Below are positions 6,444 through 8,524 of a stretch of DNA of 8,524 bases, in pieces; positions within the stretch are counted from its first letter, which is position 1; each line of letters opens with the position of its first letter. The stretch spans positions 1-8,524 of the forward strand of contig JAFGEY010000004.1 in NCBI GenBank assembly GCA_016931365.1, read 5' to 3'. Below the pieces are notes generated by a model that was not told where the DNA came from, did no database searches, and worked only from the letters and a program-made list of their open reading frames with translations. This stretch comes from Anaerolineae bacterium. GTDB lineage: Bacteria > Chloroflexota > Anaerolineae > JAFGEY01. A program made the translations under genes and the position numbers.

Positions 6444-6764
6444 TTGTCCGAGAACTATCAGAACGATGAACGTCGCGAACGTGGCGATTCACCGCGGCAG
6501 TCAAGACCACGACGCAACTTTGGTCCTCGCAAAAAGGCTACCGGCTGCTCTCAACGTTGCGTGGGACGCCAAGGCGTACCGATTAGCTACAAAGAGATCA
6601 GGTTCCTTGAGAACTATTTGACACGAAGTGGCAAAATCCGCCCGCGCCGTCAAACTGGCAACTGTGCCAAGCATCAACGTCAGGTTGCACTTGCGATCAA
6701 GCGCGCCCGGTATATGGCGTTTTTGCCTCTTGCGCCGGGACACGAGTTCACGACGAATCGATAA
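6444..6764 (+). CDS. rpsR: 30S ribosomal protein S18, 106 aa, TTG start
   Basis: S18 pairs with S6 on the platform of the 30S subunit. The conserved core is clear from residue 49 on: [30 protein letters not shown] and [14 protein letters not shown] chose the TTG at 6444 because AGGAGG (6430-6435) sits eight bases upstream, and the resulting MSENYQ start looks normal. A longer frame from TTG 6396 or ATG 6402 would place that ribosome-binding site inside the gene. The N-terminus is a basic, disordered stretch of about 30 residues, longer than in E. coli. The candidate metal-binding cysteines are Cys35, Cys39 and Cys74; the first two are spaced Cx3C instead of the usual CxxC of cysteine-containing S18 proteins. 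Last gene of the cluster. Confidence 0.94.
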   Translation: MSENYQNDERRERGDSPRQSRPRRNFGPRKKATGCSQRCVGRQGVPISYKEIRFLENYLTRSGKIRPRRQTGNCAKHQRQVALAIKRARYMAFLPLAPGHEFTTNR

Positions 6765-6777
6765 GCATCTCTTCGTG

Positions 6778-6804
6778 CCTTGATCAACTCGGGTTTGATC
6801 AAGG
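6778..6804 (+). terminator. Perfect 10 bp hairpin just after rpsR
   Basis: CCTTGATCAA (6778-6787) pairs perfectly with TTGATCAAGG (6795-6804) across a 7 base loop, 14 bases past the S18 stop. No run of T follows, so it is not a classic intrinsic terminator. It may stabilise the 3' end of the mRNA or work together with the next hairpin. Confidence 0.5.
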
Positions 6805-6824
6805 ATGGGCGTAAACTCGTCGTT

Positions 6825-6865
6825 TGCGGGCATAGGTGCGCAATGTAATCCTATGCCCGCATTTC
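6825..6865 (+). terminator. Probable terminator of the rpsF-ssb-rpsR operon
   Basis: TGCGGGCATAGG (6825-6836) pairs perfectly over 12 bp with CCTATGCCCGCA (6850-6861) around a 13 base loop, followed by a short TTTCT. The stem is strong and GC-rich, while the T tract is weak. It lies between rpsR and the isomerase gene, where a transcript end is expected. Confidence 0.65.
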
Positions 6866-6900
6866 TATAACCATACCCAAGCCAATTGTGAGAGTAGATT

Positions 6901-8262
6901 ATGACCAAGAACATCAAATCCAAACCGGGAACATCCCAACAGACCAAAAAACAGATCTCACGCCGCAGACGTGAAGAAAAGCAACTCAGGTGGGTTTGGG
7001 CGATCACTGGCTCGGTTGCTGCTCTGATTGTGATCATTCTCGTCGCCGGATTTGTCCTTCAGAACACACAAGTGGTTGCGATTGTCAATGGCGTCAAGAT
7101 TCGCCTGCCCGACTATCAAAGCCGCGTCAAATTTCAGTACTATTATCTCATCAGCGAAGGGTTCATCGAATCGGGCGCGATCAGCCAGATCGATGAGTCA
7201 CAGAGAGCGTCCTTTTACGAGAGCATCATTGATGAAATGATCGACGAAGTCCTGGTCCGGCAAGAGGCTCAAAAACTGGGGCTGACCGTCAACGAGCAAG
7301 AGATTCAAACTGAAATCCAAGAAACCTGGTTCCAGCACTACAGCGTCCCGCCAACGCCGACTCCAACGCCAACCGCGGATCCTGAAGCTACGCCTACTGT
7401 AGAAGGAACGCCGCTGCCGACGGCAACGCCAGACACTGAAGAGGCATTCCAGACCAGGTACAAAGAATTTCAGCAAAATGTCCTCAAACGCTCGGGAATG
7501 TCTGAAAAAGACTTTCACCGGATGATCGAAACCAGCTTGCTGCGCGATAAATTGCAAGAGGTGCAGATCGCGGACGTGCCAACCGAAGAAGATCAAGTCT
7601 GGCTGCGCTATGTCGCGGCCCAAGATGAGACTGACGCACAAACCAAGATCGCAGCTTTTGTTGCTGGTTCCGAGGATCAGGTCCACGCGCGGCACATCCT
7701 GGTGGCAACGCAAGCTGAAGCCGAAGCGATTTTCGGACGGCTGAACGCCGGCGAGGACTTGGCCGCGCTTGCCGCTGAACTCTCGATGGATACCAGTAAC
7801 AAGGATCAGGGCGGCGACTTGGGCTGGTTTGGCCGGGGTGAGATGGTGGCTGCGTTTGAAGAAGCGGCCTTTACCGGCGAAATCGGCCTGTATCCCTTCC
7901 CGGTAGAAACCGAGTTCGGCTTCCATATCATTGAAATCCTGGGCCACGAACTCCGTCCCATCAACCGGGATGAAGAAATGTACGATATGGGTTGGAACAA
8001 CCGCAACGGCTTGGCCGACCAGTTTGGAGCGCTTTTTGCCGAAATGGCCTTTGGGGCTGAAATTGGTCTCCTCCAGCAGCCCATACCCACCGAATATGGG
8101 ATTGCCGTGATCGAAGTACTGGGGCATCAAGTGCGCCAACTGACCGAAGCCGACCAGGATCAACGCCGTGCCGAGTTGTTTCAGACCAAGTTGGACGAAA
8201 TCCGCGAAAACGCCGACATTCAGGATCGTTGGAGCGTTGACATGGCCCCGCGGCAGATGTAG
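6901..8262 (+). CDS. Membrane-anchored parvulin-type peptidyl-prolyl isomerase (PrsA/SurA-like), 453 aa
   Basis: This is a foldase that isomerises X-Pro bonds in exported proteins. Order of parts: a basic cytoplasmic N-terminus (1-30), one transmembrane helix (about 31-53), the SurA/PrsA N-terminal chaperone region (about 57-228) interrupted by a Pro/Thr-rich linker (150-178), then a complete parvulin domain (about 260-348) with HARHILV, GGDLGWFGRGEMV and ETEFGFHIIEILG. A degenerate second copy of the parvulin C-terminal half follows (about 357-408), then a helical tail. The second copy has lost the conserved His (His342 aligns with Ala402). No lipobox is present, so it is held by the helix, not by lipid. 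The ATG at 6901 is the natural start; the ribosome-binding site (GAGAG) is weak. It stands alone between two terminators, and I found no clear promoter beyond a weak TATAAC at 6866. Confidence 0.92.
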   Translation: MTKNIKSKPGTSQQTKKQISRRRREEKQLRWVWAITGSVAALIVIILVAGFVLQNTQVVAIVNGVKIRLPDYQSRVKFQYYYLISEGFIESGAISQIDESQRASFYESIIDEMIDEVLVRQEAQKLGLTVNEQEIQTEIQETWFQHYSVPPTPTPTPTADPEATPTVEGTPLPTATPDTEEAFQTRYKEFQQNVLKRSGMSEKDFHRMIETSLLRDKLQEVQIADVPTEEDQVWLRYVAAQDETDAQTKIAAFVAGSEDQVHARHILVATQAEAEAIFGRLNAGEDLAALAAELSMDTSNKDQGGDLGWFGRGEMVAAFEEAAFTGEIGLYPFPVETEFGFHIIEILGHELRPINRDEEMYDMGWNNRNGLADQFGALFAEMAFGAEIGLLQQPIPTEYGIAVIEVLGHQVRQLTEADQDQRRAELFQTKLDEIRENADIQDRWSVDMAPRQM

Positions 8263-8275
8263 CCTGACCCCAAAT

Positions 8276-8309
8276 AAAAAACCGCTGCGCTTGAGCGCAG
8301 CGGTTTTTT
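8276..8309. terminator. Bidirectional intrinsic terminator between the isomerase gene and tRNA-Glu
   Basis: AAAAAACCGCTGCGC (8276-8290) and GCGCAGCGGTTTTTT (8295-8309) form a perfect 15 bp inverted repeat around a TTGA loop. The nine inner pairs include eight G-C pairs, and each side ends in six A or six T. It works as a rho-independent terminator from either direction: for the plus-strand isomerase, whose stop codon lies 13 bases before it, and for the minus-strand tRNA, whose 3' end is six bases away. Confidence 0.95.
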
Positions 8310-8315
8310 ATTGTG

Positions 8316-8389
8316 TAGCGCATGCGGGATTCGAACCCGCGGTCTCCACCTTGAGAGGGTGGCATCCTAGGCCGCTAGACGAATGCGCC
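8316..8389 (-). tRNA. tRNA-Glu, anticodon CTC
   Basis: The 74 base cloverleaf reads from GGCGCAT at 8389. The D arm begins GTCTAGCGG, the anticodon stem CCACC/GGTGG encloses the loop CTCTCAA (anticodon CTC, reading GAG), and the T arm is GCGGG-TTCGAAT-CCCGC. The acceptor stem GGCGCAT/ATGCGCT closes with a G1-U72 wobble and discriminator A. The GTCTAGCGGCCTAGGA pattern is typical of bacterial tRNA-Glu. The 3' CCA is not encoded (the next bases are CAC), so it must be added by a tRNA nucleotidyltransferase. Confidence 0.96.
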
Positions 8390-8400
8390 ACAATGGGGGG

Positions 8401-8429
8401 ATTATATCCAAAAGCAGCAGGCTTGTCAA
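8401..8429 (-). promoter_or_regulatory. Perfect-consensus sigma-70 promoter of tRNA-Glu
   Basis: On the minus strand TTGACA (8424-8429) and TATAAT (8401-8406) are separated by exactly 17 bases. All twelve positions match the consensus. The start site would be near 8394, about five bases before the mature tRNA 5' end, which leaves almost no leader for RNase P to remove. Confidence 0.88.
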
Positions 8430-8470
8430 ATCAAAGCCAAGCTATAGCTTTTAAGAAAAAGATTTGTACT

Positions 8471-8524
8471 CTATGCGGCGGCTTGCTCTCCCAGCGACTT
8501 GCAGTACTTGCCGATCAAGCCGCG
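8471..8524 (-). CDS. Probable 3' end of an unidentified minus-strand gene
   Basis: The last 17 codons before a TAG at 8471-8473 are open to the window edge and read RGLIGKYCKSLGEQAAA. The composition is protein-like and the gene would lie upstream of tRNA-Glu on the same strand. With so little sequence I cannot name a family or exclude a chance open frame. The interval 8430-8470 holds no clear terminator, only a 12 base palindrome. Confidence 0.35.
   Translation of the reverse strand, partial: RGLIGKYCKSLGEQAAA

Noticed and set aside
7198..8163. Minus-strand open frame of 321 codons opposite the isomerase gene
   Set aside because: It mirrors the parvulin coding sequence; no ribosome-binding site or domain is seen.

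Overview
The window looks like a stretch of a bacterial chromosome, most likely from the phylum Chloroflexota (Anaerolineae-like). This is an inference. It rests on the Pro/Thr-rich low-complexity linker in an extracytoplasmic foldase, GTG and TTG start codons behind strong Shine-Dalgarno sequences, and the acidic multi-domain lipoprotein style. The conserved rpsF-ssb-rpsR order is general to bacteria. No mobile element, integrase, CRISPR array or phage gene is visible.

Left half, minus strand (read from about 5512 down to 1). A promoter with a TTGCAC -35 box drives a three-subunit molybdenum hydroxylase of the xanthine dehydrogenase/CO dehydrogenase superfamily in the order FAD subunit, [2Fe-2S] subunit, molybdopterin subunit. 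The genes are coupled by ATGA start/stop overlaps. Seventeen bases after the large subunit comes a secreted lipoprotein of unknown function. A second promoter with the same -35 box and spacing then drives a Rieske-type [2Fe-2S] ferredoxin and a rubredoxin whose gene runs off the left edge. The enzyme should pass electrons from the molybdenum site through two [2Fe-2S] clusters to FAD. The two small iron-sulfur proteins next door are candidate downstream carriers, but that link is only inferred. The substrate cannot be read from sequence. The active-site set (GGAFGGRE, AMRG, GLGE) is of xanthine dehydrogenase type and lacks the CO-dehydrogenase signature loop.

Middle, 5416-5719. A divergent control region holds back-to-back sigma-70-type promoters, spaced TGTGG repeats between and within them, and a hairpin at the start of the rpsF leader that could be an attenuator or a ribosomal-protein binding site.

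Right half, plus strand. rpsF (S6), a short single-stranded DNA-binding protein without an acidic tail, and rpsR (S18) form the classical ribosomal/replication cluster, closed by two strong hairpins. Next is a membrane-anchored parvulin-type peptidyl-prolyl isomerase that carries a degenerate second copy of half of its catalytic domain. A bidirectional intrinsic terminator separates it from a minus-strand tRNA-Glu(CTC) gene, which has a perfect-consensus TTGACA-17-TATAAT promoter. The right edge carries the probable 3' end of another minus-strand gene.

Most of this is recognisable housekeeping and metabolic content. I see no clear new defence or mobile system. The points most worth a second look are the duplicated foldase domain, the pentapeptide-repeat tail on the [2Fe-2S] subunit, the Mo-hydroxylase/lipoprotein/Rieske/rubredoxin grouping, and the rpsF leader.
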